DNA from: Amaranthus tricolor
Lineage: Eukaryota; Streptophyta; Magnoliopsida; Caryophyllales; Amaranthaceae
DNA length: 64,000 bases
Assembly (NCBI RefSeq): GCF_026212465.1
Contig: NC_080052.1
Coordinates: 10,539,224-10,603,223 of the forward strand
Direction: 5' to 3'
The position numbers and the translations under genes are program-made. Positions 1-11,268 of the stretch are shown piece after piece. A model generated the notes under the pieces. That model saw nothing but the letters and a program-made list of their open reading frames with translations, was not told where the DNA came from and did not search any database. Numbering within the stretch: position 1 is the stretch's first letter; every line of letters begins with the position of its first letter.

Positions 1-442
1 TGGTCGGGTGTCTAGAAACCCACCCGGGTTTAGAGGCTCACCCGGCCGGGTATGTAGAAACCCACTCGGGTATGGAGGCTCACCCGGCCGGGTATGTGGA
101 AACCCACCCGTGTGCGTGTGGCAAGTTTTTCTTCCAAAGGGCATCTTCAAATTCTTCTAAGTGCTAAGTGCAAACCCGGTCGGGTATGTGGAAACCCACC
201 CGGGTATGAGACCTGGTCAGCACAAAAATGACCCTTTGAGTAGCTTATGACCTTCCAACTTGCAAAGCTCGCTCCAAGAGTCGATTCCTAGCATAATTAC
301 AGCTTTGTACCTACAAAATAGATAGGAAACAAACACTCCAACCCAGCATAAAAAACCAATAGAAAATTGAGCAAAATACGCGAGGAATGCTATGAAAATG
401 AAATGGGGGCATGGTAGAAAATAGTATAGAAAACACACATCA
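1..442 (-). repeat. 3' LTR of the Athila-type element, partial
   Basis: The block matches 10784-11268 nearly base for base and ends at the same ATCA terminus (442 versus 11268). Only the upstream (U3) end of the LTR is present; the rest lies left of the window. It carries two units of a 42-bp GC-rich minisatellite where the 5' LTR has three, so the matching stretches are 442 and 485 bp. Confidence 0.93.
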
Positions 443-454
443 AACTCCCCCGAG
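443..454 (-). other. Polypurine tract of the Athila-type element
   Basis: Read on the minus strand this is CTCGGGGGAGTT, directly against the 3' LTR start. A purine-rich run here is the expected plus-strand primer for reverse transcription. Confidence 0.75.
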
Positions 455-2293
455 CCGAACCTTTTCTTGTCCTCAAGCAAACAAGACAAGGTTCTAAGAA
501 TAAAAGTATGCTTCACCCTGTAAAAGCAACATCGCAATACACATGTGATCACATCCTCTCAATCAAAGCATTCAAATAATTCAATACCTATCCATGAGTA
601 AAATATCATACAAGCGAATTCAAGCCTTATCACTAAGGAATAACGAGGAATCAAGGAAAGAGTTCTCACGGATGACACTCCTTTATCTGTGGTGAGTATA
701 AAATGTACCCGATCGCTCTCCGACCATAAATATGCAAATGATGTGCATATGAATCAATTTTTGTAGCCTAAAATGCTAATAAGGCACCCTCCCATCTCAA
801 CAACACTCATGTGTTTAAAGGGGAAATAATATCACTCGACCAATAAAATTTGACTCGAAATGCGGCACATACTCTCAAATCTTGGAAAGATATTAAATCG
901 AGGAAGCACATATAACTGCATGATTATCAAGAAGGTCTTTATTGAGCTTATAATGGGGTTTGGGTCAAAGGTAGGATAAAATTTGAAAGTATGCGAGCTG
1001 GAAGTCTATTTTAGGGGAGCATAATCTAAAAAGTAACGTAGCCTAAAGATGAGGCTAAAAAAAACTCCAAATAACTTCAACTCATAACTACCGAATCAAC
1101 CCAACTAATGGAAAGCACCGTCATATCATCATCAAATTATTAGAGATTTACAGCATGCAAAGGTGAAAGTGTACAATAAATTAAAAGATATGAGACAAAA
1201 TTTTTATTTTTATTATTATTTTTATTTATTTATTTATTTATTTATTAATTATTATTTTTTTGTTTAGTAGTAAACCACTCCCGATTGCTAAACCATTTTA
1301 TTCATAAACTCACAAGCACACCATTCTCTCTTTTTTTTTTTGAACTGCATGAATATGAATAATGAAAAGATGATGATATATGACAAACCAAAGAAGTAGA
1401 CTCCAACAATGAGGAAACAATCAACCTAACCCAAGTACCCCATGCAAGTAAATGTGAGCCAAATGACAGAATATATATCACCCACTAACCAACCAAATGC
1501 TCCCCCAAGCTAGACTTGGGTTGATCAAATAGGGTCAAAAAGGTTTGTAATGCGATTAGTTATGAAAGAAAAGGTAGGGCTTAAAATAAAGGATCAAATG
1601 GCAAATTATGTCTTTGAAAACAATGTTGCACGGCTTCTAGCAAATGAGGGCCTTCTATCATGCTCATCATACAATTACATAGCTAACAAGACCAGTACCA
1701 AGCCAAGATGGAGATTAGTGATACACTAGGAACTAATCACTCAAGAAGGAAATAGTGAGATAGAAATCAAAGTCCAAATCCTTACAAGGTAAACTCTTCC
1801 TTTTTCCAAACAATAGATAATAATGCTCAAAAACACAAGTTTCACTAATACTAAGGAATCGGAAAAAGAACCCAAAAGTCTACAATGACCAGTCTTAGCA
1901 ATCACAAGTGTTAAAAATTTCAACCATAGGGCACAGGGAAACATACTTTGTCAAAAAGATCCAAAGGGGCATCAAGGGAGAAAGAAATACATTACAACTA
2001 AGAAAGCAATACAATATTTTTGGTCACATGTAAACTCCCACTCCTAATGAGTGGTACAAACCATGCAACAATCCTAAGAAAGCACTAAAAACACTCAAAG
2101 CTAAATTATGAAAAGAGTTGAGAAGATCTCACCAATTAACTTCCTAATGCAAGCTGAAGTACAGAAAATCATCACGTTATCCAAAACGCGACTTGCAAAA
2201 GAACCTGCAAAAGGAGAGAAACAACCAACTCCAACCAAAACAACTACACTAAAAGCAGTAGAATATATACAAGAGAGTAAGCCAAAGCAACAA
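455..2293 (-). other. Non-coding 3' internal region of the Athila-type element
   Basis: About 1.8 kb lies between ORF3 and the polypurine tract. I see no convincing reading frame on either strand. It is AT-rich, with a TTTA/TTA-rich microsatellite at about 1200-1260. Long non-coding sequence between ORF3 and the 3' LTR is usual for Athila elements. Confidence 0.6.
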
Positions 2294-3661
2294 TCAAGAC
2301 TCCCCCCTAAGCCAAATCAAGCACTGTCCACAGAGTTTGAGAGGGGGGGCAAGAGCCCAGTAACCCATGGGGTCAAAGTCCTTATCCTGCTGCTCATCAT
2401 CATCGTCATCATCCTGATAGGTAGGAGGGAGAGAATACCAATCAGGATACTGAACGTCGGCATGAAAATGACCTTGCTGATGATAATAGTCAAGCAGTGG
2501 TCGAAAAGCAACCTGAGATTGGAGCTCGAAGTGAGTGAATCGAGTGTCTAAAGAGGTCAATTGGGTGGCCATTTGCTGCTGAGACAATTGCATAGCATTG
2601 AAATTATCGATCATGAGCTGTTCAAACGGGGAGTACCCTTGGGGAGCCACCGGAGATGGTCCCAGCGGAGGTCCCGTACGCGCTCCAGAGGACTCAGCAG
2701 GGAAAGCCGCAGGAAATAAGTAATGAGCCCGGTTGGGCTCTAAAGATGGCAAAACCTCTATCGGCATATCAATATAAAAGGGGGGACGAGAATGAATTTT
2801 CCACCAAAAACCCCCCTGACTACCCTCCACCAAATAACCACATAGACAAAGGTGCTGTAAAGACAATAAACAATCAGCACGCACAACTGCATCATCAGGA
2901 ATTTGAAATTTAGTTGCGATGCGAGTGACCAAACCTCCAATAACAACATCCTGGCTCGAAGAAAGTGCATGGCGGGAAATAAACAACAGGTGTTTCCAAA
3001 GGAAAACAGGAATGTTAATATTGATATCTATATGTCCCGCCAAGAAATATTTAGCCAAAATGTTTAAATCCAAACTACGAGCAGAGTGAGGGTCGGCTCG
3101 ACCAAACAGACAAGTACTAAAGAATTTCAAACACACACGCACACATGGATGATGAACTTGATTAATATGCAAGTGTGATGTGTTAACATTGGTCAGTCCA
3201 GTTAAACGACGAAATAAATCACATGCCTCACCCCCTTGGGGTATTCGCAAATCTCCTCCCATAGGGAGGCCAAAACATTTAGCCAATTGCGAAATGGTCA
3301 AGGAAAAATTCTGGTTATGCAGCCGAAACCGCAACCTAGGTTTTCTCCTATCACTAACATCTTCCCACAACGAACTCACGAATTCTAATGTAAGATGCTC
3401 ATGAGTGTTATGACATGCATTTAACATAGTAGACAATCCAAGAGAAGCAAATAAATCACGGGTGGGTTCGAGAATACCTAATCGATCGAGTGCCGAACGA
3501 TCGATCCACTTAGATGATACAATGCGCCCTTTATGTTGCTGAAACATTTGCCGTTGATCCTCATTGCAGAAAAAAACTCCGGGAAAATCCTCATCGCACT
3601 TAGTGGCTGGAACTATAGGTTGTGAGGTAGACCTCAGAGCTCGTGCCCGCTTGCTTGCCAT
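2294..3661 (-). CDS. Athila ORF3 protein (envelope-like position), 455 aa
   Basis: A single open frame of 455 aa lies 3' of pol, where Athila elements carry a third gene. In the family this product is called envelope-like because of its position; its function is not proven. The N-terminus is basic (MASKRARALRSTSQ). The middle (about residues 100-270) looks like the plant-transposon protein domain seen in such ORFs, with a GGLVTRIATKF motif near residue 240. The C-terminal third is rich in proline and glutamine and ends with a run of aspartates. I see no clear signal peptide or membrane anchor, so the envelope label is positional only. The frame has no stop, unlike gag in the same element. A similar domain occurs in the extra ORFs of the two SIRE elements here. 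Confidence 0.75.
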   Translation of the reverse strand: MASKRARALRSTSQPIVPATKCDEDFPGVFFCNEDQRQMFQQHKGRIVSSKWIDRSALDRLGILEPTRDLFASLGLSTMLNACHNTHEHLTLEFVSSLWEDVSDRRKPRLRFRLHNQNFSLTISQLAKCFGLPMGGDLRIPQGGEACDLFRRLTGLTNVNTSHLHINQVHHPCVRVCLKFFSTCLFGRADPHSARSLDLNILAKYFLAGHIDININIPVFLWKHLLFISRHALSSSQDVVIGGLVTRIATKFQIPDDAVVRADCLLSLQHLCLCGYLVEGSQGGFWWKIHSRPPFYIDMPIEVLPSLEPNRAHYLFPAAFPAESSGARTGPPLGPSPVAPQGYSPFEQLMIDNFNAMQLSQQQMATQLTSLDTRFTHFELQSQVAFRPLLDYYHQQGHFHADVQYPDWYSLPPTYQDDDDDDEQQDKDFDPMGYWALAPPLKLCGQCLIWLRGES

Positions 3662-4302
3662 TGCACTCCCGTCTTTTTTTTTTTTTTTTTTTTTGAAATT
3701 GATGGGTGGATGAGGAGAATAAAAGAATGGGCAAGAAGAAAGTAGTAAGAATTAGGTTAATGTATTTTGAGGGAAAAAATTAAAAATAAAAAGAGAAATG
3801 TGGAAAGATGGAGATTTGAAGGAATGGAGGAAATGATGAAAAAAAATAGTGAATAGGTTAGATAATGAGAAGAGGAAAAGGATGGTGAAATTTTTTTGTA
3901 GTTTTGATGAAAGAAAAGTGGAGAATTTGAGGAAAGAAATTTAGGGAAGTTGAGAGTAATGGAGGAAGAGAGAGAAATTGATGGAGGAAGAAGATGAAGT
4001 GGTGAGGTATGAATGAGGGACAAAGAAATACGGTGAGGGAGGAAAACGGACCCGGGCGGGGCAGGGAAGACCCAGGCGGGTGTGGGTGGTAAACCCGGGC
4101 AGGGCAGGGAAGACCCGGGAGGGTGTTGGTGGAAAACCCGGGCGGGTCCGTGTATTTTTTCTTTTTTTATTGAACTACCACGCAACTGGGCAGGTCTCCA
4201 GGGACCCGGGTGGGTACTGGCCTGATACGAACTCTCCAATCGGGTTACCTCCCGACAAGTGCTGGTTTTTAAGGTCCCGCACGACCCTCTTGTTCGACCA
4301 AC
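3662..4302 (-). other. Spacer between pol and ORF3 with poly(T) tract and GC-rich repeats
   Basis: An uninterrupted T run sits just after ORF3 on the plus strand at about 3675-3694 (poly(A) ahead of the ORF3 start on the coding strand). At 4048-4225 there are at least four imperfect repeats around ACCCGGGCGGG, separated by purine-rich sequence, resembling the minisatellite in this element's LTR. A 160-aa frame on the minus strand (3757-4239) is proline/serine/leucine-rich and most likely fortuitous. The spacer could hold the splice acceptor for an ORF3 message, but that is inference. Confidence 0.55.
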
Positions 4303-7095
4303 TTAAGAGGAGAAAAAAGGATGAAGGTGGATAATTTCCATCGTTCCAACAACATTTCCTTCATTGTAAAGCTTTAAACGTTGTCCATTTACCTTGAAAA
4401 CATCACCTTTCTCATTTTTCAATTCCACGGAGCCGAACTTATTCACATTAGTAACCAAGAAAGGGCCAGACCATCTAGACTTTAGCTTTCCGGGAAAGAG
4501 CTTGAGTCGAGAATTGAACAATAACACCTTATCTCCCTCTGCAAACTCTCTTGGGAGGATCCTCTTATCATGCCATTTCTTAGTTTTCTCCTTGTAAATC
4601 CGAGCACTATCATAGGCGGACAATCGAAACTCATCCAACTCGTTAAGTTGAAGAAGCCTCTTCTCCCCCGCCAACTTGTTATCCATGTTAAGCTCGCGAA
4701 TTGCCCAATGAGCTTTGTACTCTAACTCGACGGGAAGATGATAGGATTTTCCGTATACAAGCCTATATGGGGAAGTGCCAATAGGTGTTTTGAAAGCTGT
4801 TCTGTAGGCCCAAAGCGTGTCATTAAGCTTCATACTCCAATCTCTCCTAGACTTTGCAACCACCTTTTCCAGTATAGATTTGATCTCGCGGTTGGAAATC
4901 TCAACTTGACCACTTGTTTGGGGATGATATGCAAGTCCAGTACGACGATAAACTCCATACTTCTTGAGAAGAAAATCCAACTTTCGTTCATGAAAATGCG
5001 AACCACCATCACTAATGAGAGCTCTGGGAATCCCAAATCTCGGAAATATGACTTTTCTTAGAAGCCAGATGACCACTTTAGAATCATTGGTGGGAGATGC
5101 GATTGCTTCAACCCACTTAGAGACATAGTCGACAGCGACCAAAATGTAGCAATTCCCATTAAAAGATGGGAAAGGTCCCATATAATCGATACCCCAAACG
5201 TCAAAAATTTCAACCTCAAGAATACCAGTTTGGGGCATCTCATGCCGCCTCGAAATGTTGCCGGTCCTCTGGCAAGAATCACATGACATCACAAAGGACT
5301 GAGCATCCTTGAACATCGTGGGCCAAAAGAAACCAGACTCATTCAGCTTGCGAACGGTTTTATCTGGCCCATGATGTCCCCCATAGGGTGAGCTGTGGCA
5401 GCGCTGGAGGATCCTATGGACCTCCCACTCAGGAATGCACCTGCGATAAAGTCCATCTGCACATTCACAGAAAAGAAAAGGATCATCCCAAAAATAATAT
5501 CTAACATCATGCAAGAACCTTTTCTTTTGTTGGTAGGACAAATCAGGAGGCAAAATGCCGCCTACCACATAGTTAGCATAATCCGCATACCACGGACCCT
5601 GTGATGTGACTTCAAACAACTGATCATCAGGAAATGAATCATCAATCGAGGAGGGAATCTTACCTTTATCATACCTGATTCTAGACAAGCGGTCTGCAAC
5701 TACATTCTCTGCTCCTTTCTTATCACGAATCTCAATATCGAACTCCTGAAGTAAGAGAATCCACCTAATAAGCCTTGGTTTGGCTTCCTTCTTAGCAAGA
5801 AGGTACTTTAAAGCTACATGGTCAGTATACACAATAACCTTGGAACCAAGAAGATATAATCTAAATTTTTCTAAGGCATAAATAACAGCTAAAAGTTCCT
5901 TCTCTGTGGTGGCGTAGTTGACCTGAGCCTCATCCAAAGTATTGCTAGCATAATAAATGGCATGCAAGACCTTGTCCTTTCTTTGACCGAGCATAGCTCC
6001 AACCGCAAAATCACTTGCATCGCACATAATCTCGAATGGGAGTTCCCAATCGGGAGGGCGAATGATGGGTGCAGTTATGAGAGCTTGCTTTATCCTGTTA
6101 AAAGACTCAACACACTCCTTAGTAAAGTTAAAAGGCGCATCTCTAAGAAGAAGTTGGGTTAGTGGTTTAGAAATTTTAGAAAAATCTTGAATAAAGTGGC
6201 GGTAAAACCCCGCATGACCAAGAAAACTCCTTACCCCTTTCACATTAACTGGTGGTGGTAATTGCTCAATCACCTGTACCTTGGCTCGATCCACCTGTAT
6301 GCCCTTATCAGAAATAATGTGGCCAAGAACCACACCCTCAGTTACCATAAAGTGACATTTTTCCCAATTTAAAACCAAATTACATTCTTCACATCTTTTC
6401 AAAACTTTAGTGAGATTAGCCAAACAAGATTCAAAAGAACTACCATACACACTAAAATCATCCATAAAGACTTTCATGATAGACTCTATGAAATGAGAAA
6501 AGATGCTCATCATGCAACGCTGAAATGTAGCTGGTGAATTACATAACCCAAATGGCATTCTACGATATGCAAATGTACCATAAGGACAAGTGAATGTTGT
6601 CTTCTCTTGGTCATCAGGATGAATGGGAATTCGGAAGAATCCAGAATAACCATCCAAATAACAAAAATATTTATTACAAGCTAACCTTTCAAGCATTTGA
6701 TCAATGAAGGGGAGAGGGAAATGATCCTTATGAGTAGCTAAATTCAGTCTCCTGTGGGAATTAATGTACATGCGACAACTGGTGACAGTTCTAGTGGGAA
6801 TTAATTCATTTTTATCATTCTTAACAACAGTCATCCCACCTTTTTTTGGAACCACTTGCACAGGACTTACCCACTTAGATGCAGCAATAGGAAAAATAAT
6901 GCCCGCGTCAAGTAGTTTCAATACCTCACTTTTCACGACTTCTTGCATGTTAGGGTTTAAGCGCCTTTGTGGTTGAATACAATACTTGTGATCTTCTTCC
7001 AAATGAATCCTATGCATGCAATAGTCGGGACTAATACCCTTCAAATCATCAAAACTATACCCAATGGCCTTCATATGAGTTTTCAGAACATCCAA
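4303..7095 (-). CDS. pol: Athila pol: reverse transcriptase, RNase H and integrase, 930 aa
   Basis: This uninterrupted frame encodes the replication and insertion enzymes. RT spans about residues 30-300, with the catalytic FMDD box at 210-213 and [11 protein letters not shown] before it. RNase H follows, with acidic residues at D359 (CDAS), E400 (TTEKE) and D425 (YTDH). Integrase has an N-terminal zinc site (histidines near 567-575, CDSC at 605-608) and the DDE triad at D637, D696 and E732, with 35 residues between the last two. There is no chromodomain at the C-terminus, as expected for Athila. The annotated Met is simply the first in the open frame; the natural polyprotein is continuous with gag and protease, and the same frame is also open at 7294-7533. 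All catalytic motifs look intact. Confidence 0.93.
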   Translation of the reverse strand: MDVLKTHMKAIGYSFDDLKGISPDYCMHRIHLEEDHKYCIQPQRRLNPNMQEVVKSEVLKLLDAGIIFPIAASKWVSPVQVVPKKGGMTVVKNDKNELIPTRTVTSCRMYINSHRRLNLATHKDHFPLPFIDQMLERLACNKYFCYLDGYSGFFRIPIHPDDQEKTTFTCPYGTFAYRRMPFGLCNSPATFQRCMMSIFSHFIESIMKVFMDDFSVYGSSFESCLANLTKVLKRCEECNLVLNWEKCHFMVTEGVVLGHIISDKGIQVDRAKVQVIEQLPPPVNVKGVRSFLGHAGFYRHFIQDFSKISKPLTQLLLRDAPFNFTKECVESFNRIKQALITAPIIRPPDWELPFEIMCDASDFAVGAMLGQRKDKVLHAIYYASNTLDEAQVNYATTEKELLAVIYALEKFRLYLLGSKVIVYTDHVALKYLLAKKEAKPRLIRWILLLQEFDIEIRDKKGAENVVADRLSRIRYDKGKIPSSIDDSFPDDQLFEVTSQGPWYADYANYVVGGILPPDLSYQQKKRFLHDVRYYFWDDPFLFCECADGLYRRCIPEWEVHRILQRCHSSPYGGHHGPDKTVRKLNESGFFWPTMFKDAQSFVMSCDSCQRTGNISRRHEMPQTGILEVEIFDVWGIDYMGPFPSFNGNCYILVAVDYVSKWVEAIASPTNDSKVVIWLLRKVIFPRFGIPRALISDGGSHFHERKLDFLLKKYGVYRRTGLAYHPQTSGQVEISNREIKSILEKVVAKSRRDWSMKLNDTLWAYRTAFKTPIGTSPYRLVYGKSYHLPVELEYKAHWAIRELNMDNKLAGEKRLLQLNELDEFRLSAYDSARIYKEKTKKWHDKRILPREFAEGDKVLLFNSRLKLFPGKLKSRWSGPFLVTNVNKFGSVELKNEKGDVFKVNGQRLKLYNEGNVVGTMEIIHLHPFFSS

Positions 7096-7859
7096 AAGTT
7101 GTGAAAGTTGGGCATCATTGAGTGTAGTGCTGACGATAACAAGATGAAGCTCTTGCTCATCAAGAAAAACATACTTAAGATGGGAAGGGAGAGGTTTTAG
7201 TTCGGGCTTCTTTACCTCAACTTTGCATATAGGCTGAACTAACCTCTACATTCTCTTGCTCTTGCTGTGACTAAGCTCTTCATTACAAAGAGCTTATTCA
7301 ATAGCGTCAATTTCAGTCTTCCAAATGCTAGCATCACCTGTAGAAGATTCAAGACAAAGAACGACCTCCAAAGGATCTTTTATAAGAGTTAGGGCCAGGT
7401 TATCATGACAAATCACATCAACTACATCAAGAACATAGCATTTTTCCTCAAGCATGGGACCTTTCAAAGCATTGCTCAAGTTGAAAGTTACATTGTCATC
7501 CCCCACAGAAAGTGTAAGTCTACCATTTTTCACATCAATTACTGCTCCTGACGTATGAAGGAAAGGTCTTCCTAAAATAATAGGAATTTGTTGATCTTAC
7601 TTACCCTAATAGGGACGTCCTCCAAAATACCCAAAGGATATTTAACAGAACGGTCAGCCATTTGTAGAGTAATATTAGTAACTTTTAGATCACCCATTTT
7701 CAGTTTAGAACAGACAGATTAAGACATCACACTGACACTAGCTCCTAAATCACATAAAGCTTTATCAATAAACAGTGTTCCAATGTAACAAGGGACGGAG
7801 AAACTACCAGGATCTTTTAGTTTTGGAGAGGATTTATTTTGTAGCAAAGCACTACATTA
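7096..7859 (-). pseudogene. Athila aspartic protease region and linker, broken
   Basis: The retroviral-type aspartic protease that would cut the polyprotein is encoded here. The active-site motif DLGAS is at 7737-7751, in the gag frame. A stop codon (7857-7859) separates it from gag, another stop follows shortly after the active site, and the frame then shifts before 7533, where an open stretch (7294-7533) continues in the pol frame. At least two disabling events therefore lie here. The sequence around the stop at 7857 matches the usual Athila gag/protease junction. Confidence 0.8.
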
Positions 7860-9692
7860 TTCAGTAAAAGCAACTGATTCCACCTCACTAAAAGCTCTTT
7901 TCCTAGTCAATATGTCCTTCATGAATTTAGCATAAGCAGGCACTTGTGTGATTAATTCAGTAAAAGGAACTGTTACCTGCAAATTCTTAACCACCTCCAA
8001 GAACTTACCGAACTGCTTGTCAAGTTTGTTCTTCACTTGGCGGTTGGGAAAAGGAAGTGTGATGGGAGGCACTTGCAATGCCTCTTCTTTCGCTTTCTCC
8101 TTCTCGTGCACTGCCTCAGAAGATGCTTCATCAATAATCACTTCAGAAATGCCCACTTCTTTTGAATTTGACTCTCCATTGTGAGGCATGGGTGGCTCAT
8201 CATAACTCAACCCGCTCCTTGTAGTGATTGCATTGGCGGTCTCCTTGCCATGTGGTTGAGTAGGTTGGCTGGGCAATGCTCCTGCTTGTCTAGAGGAGCT
8301 AGATGCAGCTAATTGAGCGACTTGAGTTTCAAGCATTTTATTGTGAGTACCGAGTTGTTCAAGCTGTTTGGCCATTTGGGCCATCATGTTTTTCAACTCC
8401 CCCAATTCGGATTGGGGTTTTTGGTTCTAAAATTATTGCTGTTGATGGCCTTGAGGAGGCCTTTGGAAACCGGGTGGTCCTTGATTGGGCTGATATTGCT
8501 GATGTTGCCCATATTGTTGTTGCGGTGCTTGTGGTGGAAAGTGTTGTTGTTAAGGATTTAACACATTGTTGCTGCGATATGACAAGTTAGGATGATTCCG
8601 AATTCCAGGATAGTAGCTATTGTTGTTAAAAGGAGGACGAGCTTGAAAAGCATTGACTTGCTCTGGCACTCCCATAGCTCCATTGGGATTAACAGAACAC
8701 TCCATTAGAGAATGACCATGCACACCGCAATAATCACAAGCAACTCTACCTTGGCTAGAGGTAGCCATAGCAGTGACGGGCATAGATGTATTAGCACTCA
8801 TGCGCATCCCATCAATTTTCGCATTCAAAGCTGAGATTTGTGAAGATAGAAGGGAATAAGTTTCAACTTCATGCTTCCCCTTCCTTGGTGCTTGAGCTGC
8901 GCGCCTAGATGAGCTATTCCATTGATTTTCAGCAAGAGTATCCAAGAGTGAAATAGCCTCAGAAGTTTGTTTGTTCATGAAAGAGCCGCCAGCCGCACCA
9001 TCTACCATCCTCTTAGTCTCATTATCAAGACCATTATAAAAAGATTGCATAAGAAATTCCTTCTTAATACTGTGATGAGGGCACATATATTGGTAATCTT
9101 TGAATCTCTCCCACGCATCATGAAAAGTCTCCCCCGCATCTTGTGAGAAACTATAGAGCTTAACTCTGTAGTCATGAGTCTTATAACCGGGATAATACTT
9201 CACTGGGAGAGCATCAAACAATTGCGTCCAAGTAGTAATGCTGTTGGGAAGAGAGTTATACCAACGTTGAGCTTTGCCTGCCAAAGAGAAATGAAAGAGG
9301 TACAAGTAGAGCTCGTCGTCAGTCATCCAAGTAATCTTTTGTAGAGAACATGCTTGAAGGAATTTCTGCAGATGATCAACAGGTTTTTCATTGTCAAGAC
9401 CATAGAACTGATTTCCCGTGATCATATTCATAACATGGGATTTGATGTCAAAGTTTCCAGCATTAGTAGCCGGCATCCTAATCCCCGCGGTAACATTGCT
9501 AGCCTTGGGCTGTGTAGACTACCTAAGAGTTCTCTCGGGAGCCTGAGCCGCCATGTCAAGAGATTGAGAGGCCTGTTGAGCTTGTTTACGAGCCTCCGCT
9601 CTCCTTTTCTTTGCACTTGCGTGTGTTCTACGAGCAGTTGCCTCAACCTCAGGATCAAAAAGCAAAAGTAGCTTGTTGGTACTCCTGGTCAT
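7857..9692 (-). pseudogene. gag: Athila gag, with in-frame stops
   Basis: This encodes the capsid/nucleocapsid polyprotein. The start is taken at 9690-9692, where MTRSTNK begins a typical Athila gag N-terminus. The capsid-like core lies in 8550-9476. A CCHC zinc knuckle (CDYCGVHGHSLMEC, spacing C-x2-C-x4-H-x4-C) follows at about 8695-8740, then a glutamine-rich stretch and the conserved gag/protease linker with NAITTRSG. All segments share one frame but are interrupted by stops at 9519-9521, 8550-8552, a pair near 8427-8435, and 7857-7859. The repeated stops, with pol intact in the same copy, suggest either recent decay by point mutation or use of gag in trans. Confidence 0.88.
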
Positions 9693-9796
9693 GCACAAAA
9701 ACACTAAAAAAAACGTAAATACGCTCGAAGACCAGTTGTTCCTCGAGTGGGTTAGCAAAAGCAAACGCTAAATTCAAAAAGTAAAATTGTTGCCCT

Positions 9797-9814
9797 TCCC
9801 CGGCAACGGCGCCA
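9797..9814 (-). other. Primer binding site, tRNA-Asp type
   Basis: The minus strand reads TGGCGCCGTTGCCGGGGA, an 18-base match to the complement expected for the 3' end of plant tRNA-Asp, the usual Athila primer. Five bases separate it from the LTR end. Confidence 0.9.
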
Positions 9815-10570
9815 AAATTTGATAGGTCGTTTTACTACCAAAAATAATTCCTATTTCACCTAACTATTATAGTTGGGAAAGTAGGGTCAAACCACTATGG
9901 AAGGACAAATAAAGTCACAAATTGAACCAAGTTCACTATTACTAATGATCAAAAGTTGGATTTTTGTTTATCTAAGTAGAACGCAAAAACAAGAGATGAA
10001 TAGAATTCAATAATTAAAAACCTAGGGCTAAAAGGATTCACTATGCATCGATCATGATTCATGAACAACAATTGGGATAGGAAAGAATATAGGCGAAGGA
10101 AGATGTTGCTCTCGCAAACAAATTCGAAAATCAAACTATAAAACAAGCTATCGCGATTAAAGCTTAATTGTTCAAAGAAGGAAATCGTTCACTCAAACTC
10201 ACAACTCTCGCTTATAGAATTGAGCGAATAAAACTTGCAAATTGGCCAAACATACAATCAATCTAACACCCATCAGTTGAATCGCCTAGACAAACAAAAT
10301 TTAAATATAATTAAAACTAACAAGAGATTCAACAATGATATTCATGGAAAAAATCAAGTTCAAATTTAATGGAGAAACAAGCATTCAAAGATAACAATAA
10401 TAAACAAGAACAAGAAAGTAGAATTGAAACTAATACCTTCAATATAATTAAAATTACAATGTCGAAGTGTTGATTAAAAATTCCCCAAGGCAAGTAATAT
10501 GAGAAATCTCTTCAATACCAAACCCCCAAAACAGAGAAAAAAACCGTCCCCAAAATTCCCTCTCAAAAGC

Positions 10571-10580
10571 TATTTATATC
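10571..10580 (-). promoter_or_regulatory. TATA-like box in the Athila 5' LTR
   Basis: The minus strand reads GATATAAATA in an otherwise mixed context upstream of the likely R/U5 region. It is the best TATA candidate in this LTR; no transcription start can be proven. Confidence 0.5.
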
Positions 10581-10796
10581 CTTAAAAAAAAAATCGGAGG
10601 ACATGGGAAGTTACTATCGAAAATAACTACAAGACCCGGCCGGGTATGTGGAAACCCGGTCGGGTGCGCAGCACAACTAAATCTTCAAGACCAAAAATTT
10701 TCTAAGTTCTTGAGTAAACCCGGTCGCGTAAGAGGAAACCCGCCCGGGTACGCAGCAGAGCATTTTGATCTTCAATGGAAGCCTGGTCGGGTGTCT

Positions 10797-10945
10797 AGAA
10801 ACCCACCCGGGTTTAGAGGCTCACCCGGCCGGGTATGTGGAAACTCACCAGGGTATGGAGGCTCACCCGGCCGGGTATGTGGAAACCCACCCGGGTATGG
10901 AGGCTCACCCGGCCGGGTGTGTGGAAACCCACCCGGGTGCGAGTG
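10797..10945. repeat. 42-bp GC-rich minisatellite in the Athila LTR
   Basis: Three tandem units of about 42 bp, each containing CACCCGGCCGGGTRTG, GTGGAAAC and CACCCGGGT, with few differences between units. The copy in the other LTR (about 33-110) has two units. Looser relatives of the unit precede it at 10630-10760. Confidence 0.85.
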
Positions 10946-11268
10946 GCAACTTTTTCTTCCAAAGGGCATCTTCAAATTCTTCTAAGTGCTAAGTGCAAAC
11001 CCGGTCAGGTATGTGGAAACCCACCCGGGTATGAGACCTGGTAAGCACAAAAATGACCCTTTGAGTAGCTTATGACCTTCCAACTTGCAAAGCTCGCTCC
11101 AAGAGTCGATTCCTTGCATAATTACAGCTTTGTACCTACAAAATAGATAGAAAACAAACACTCCAACCAAGCATAAAAAACCAATAGAAAATTGAGCAAA
11201 ATACGCAAGGAATGCTATGAAAATGCAATGGGGGCATGGTAGAAAATAGTATATAAAACACAGATCAG

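Larger units (their letters stand above)
1..11268 (-). mobile_element. Athila-type Ty3/Gypsy LTR retrotransposon, partial
   Basis: The element reads on the minus strand and is cut by the window start inside its 3' LTR. In transcription order it has a 5' LTR (9820-11268), primer site complementary to tRNA-Asp, gag, protease, RT/RNase H/integrase, an ORF3 and a polypurine tract. The tRNA-Asp primer, the lack of a chromodomain after integrase and a long ORF 3' of pol fit the Athila lineage as known in plants. LTR termini are TGAT...ATCA on the minus strand. The five bases after the 5' LTR (GTAAA, 11269-11273) are one copy of the expected target duplication; the partner lies outside the window. 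Several in-frame stops in gag and a frameshift near protease make this copy non-autonomous. Confidence 0.93.
9820..11268 (-). repeat. 5' LTR of the Athila-type element (1449 bp)
   Basis: The LTR carries the promoter and polyadenylation signals. Boundaries are set by the TGAT...ATCA ends, the primer site next to 9820 and alignment of 10784-11268 with 1-442. A TATA-like box (GATATAAATA on the minus strand) is at 10571-10580, about 690 bp inside the LTR. GC-rich repeats with CCCGGCCGGG occupy about 10630-10950. Confidence 0.92.

Noticed and set aside
1201..1260. TTTA-rich run as an origin or matrix attachment site
   Set aside because: A simple microsatellite in a retrotransposon; nothing else supports such a role.
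3757..4239. 160-aa proline/serine-rich frame between Athila pol and ORF3
   Set aside because: Low-complexity translation of GC-rich repeats and purine-rich sequence, without any domain.
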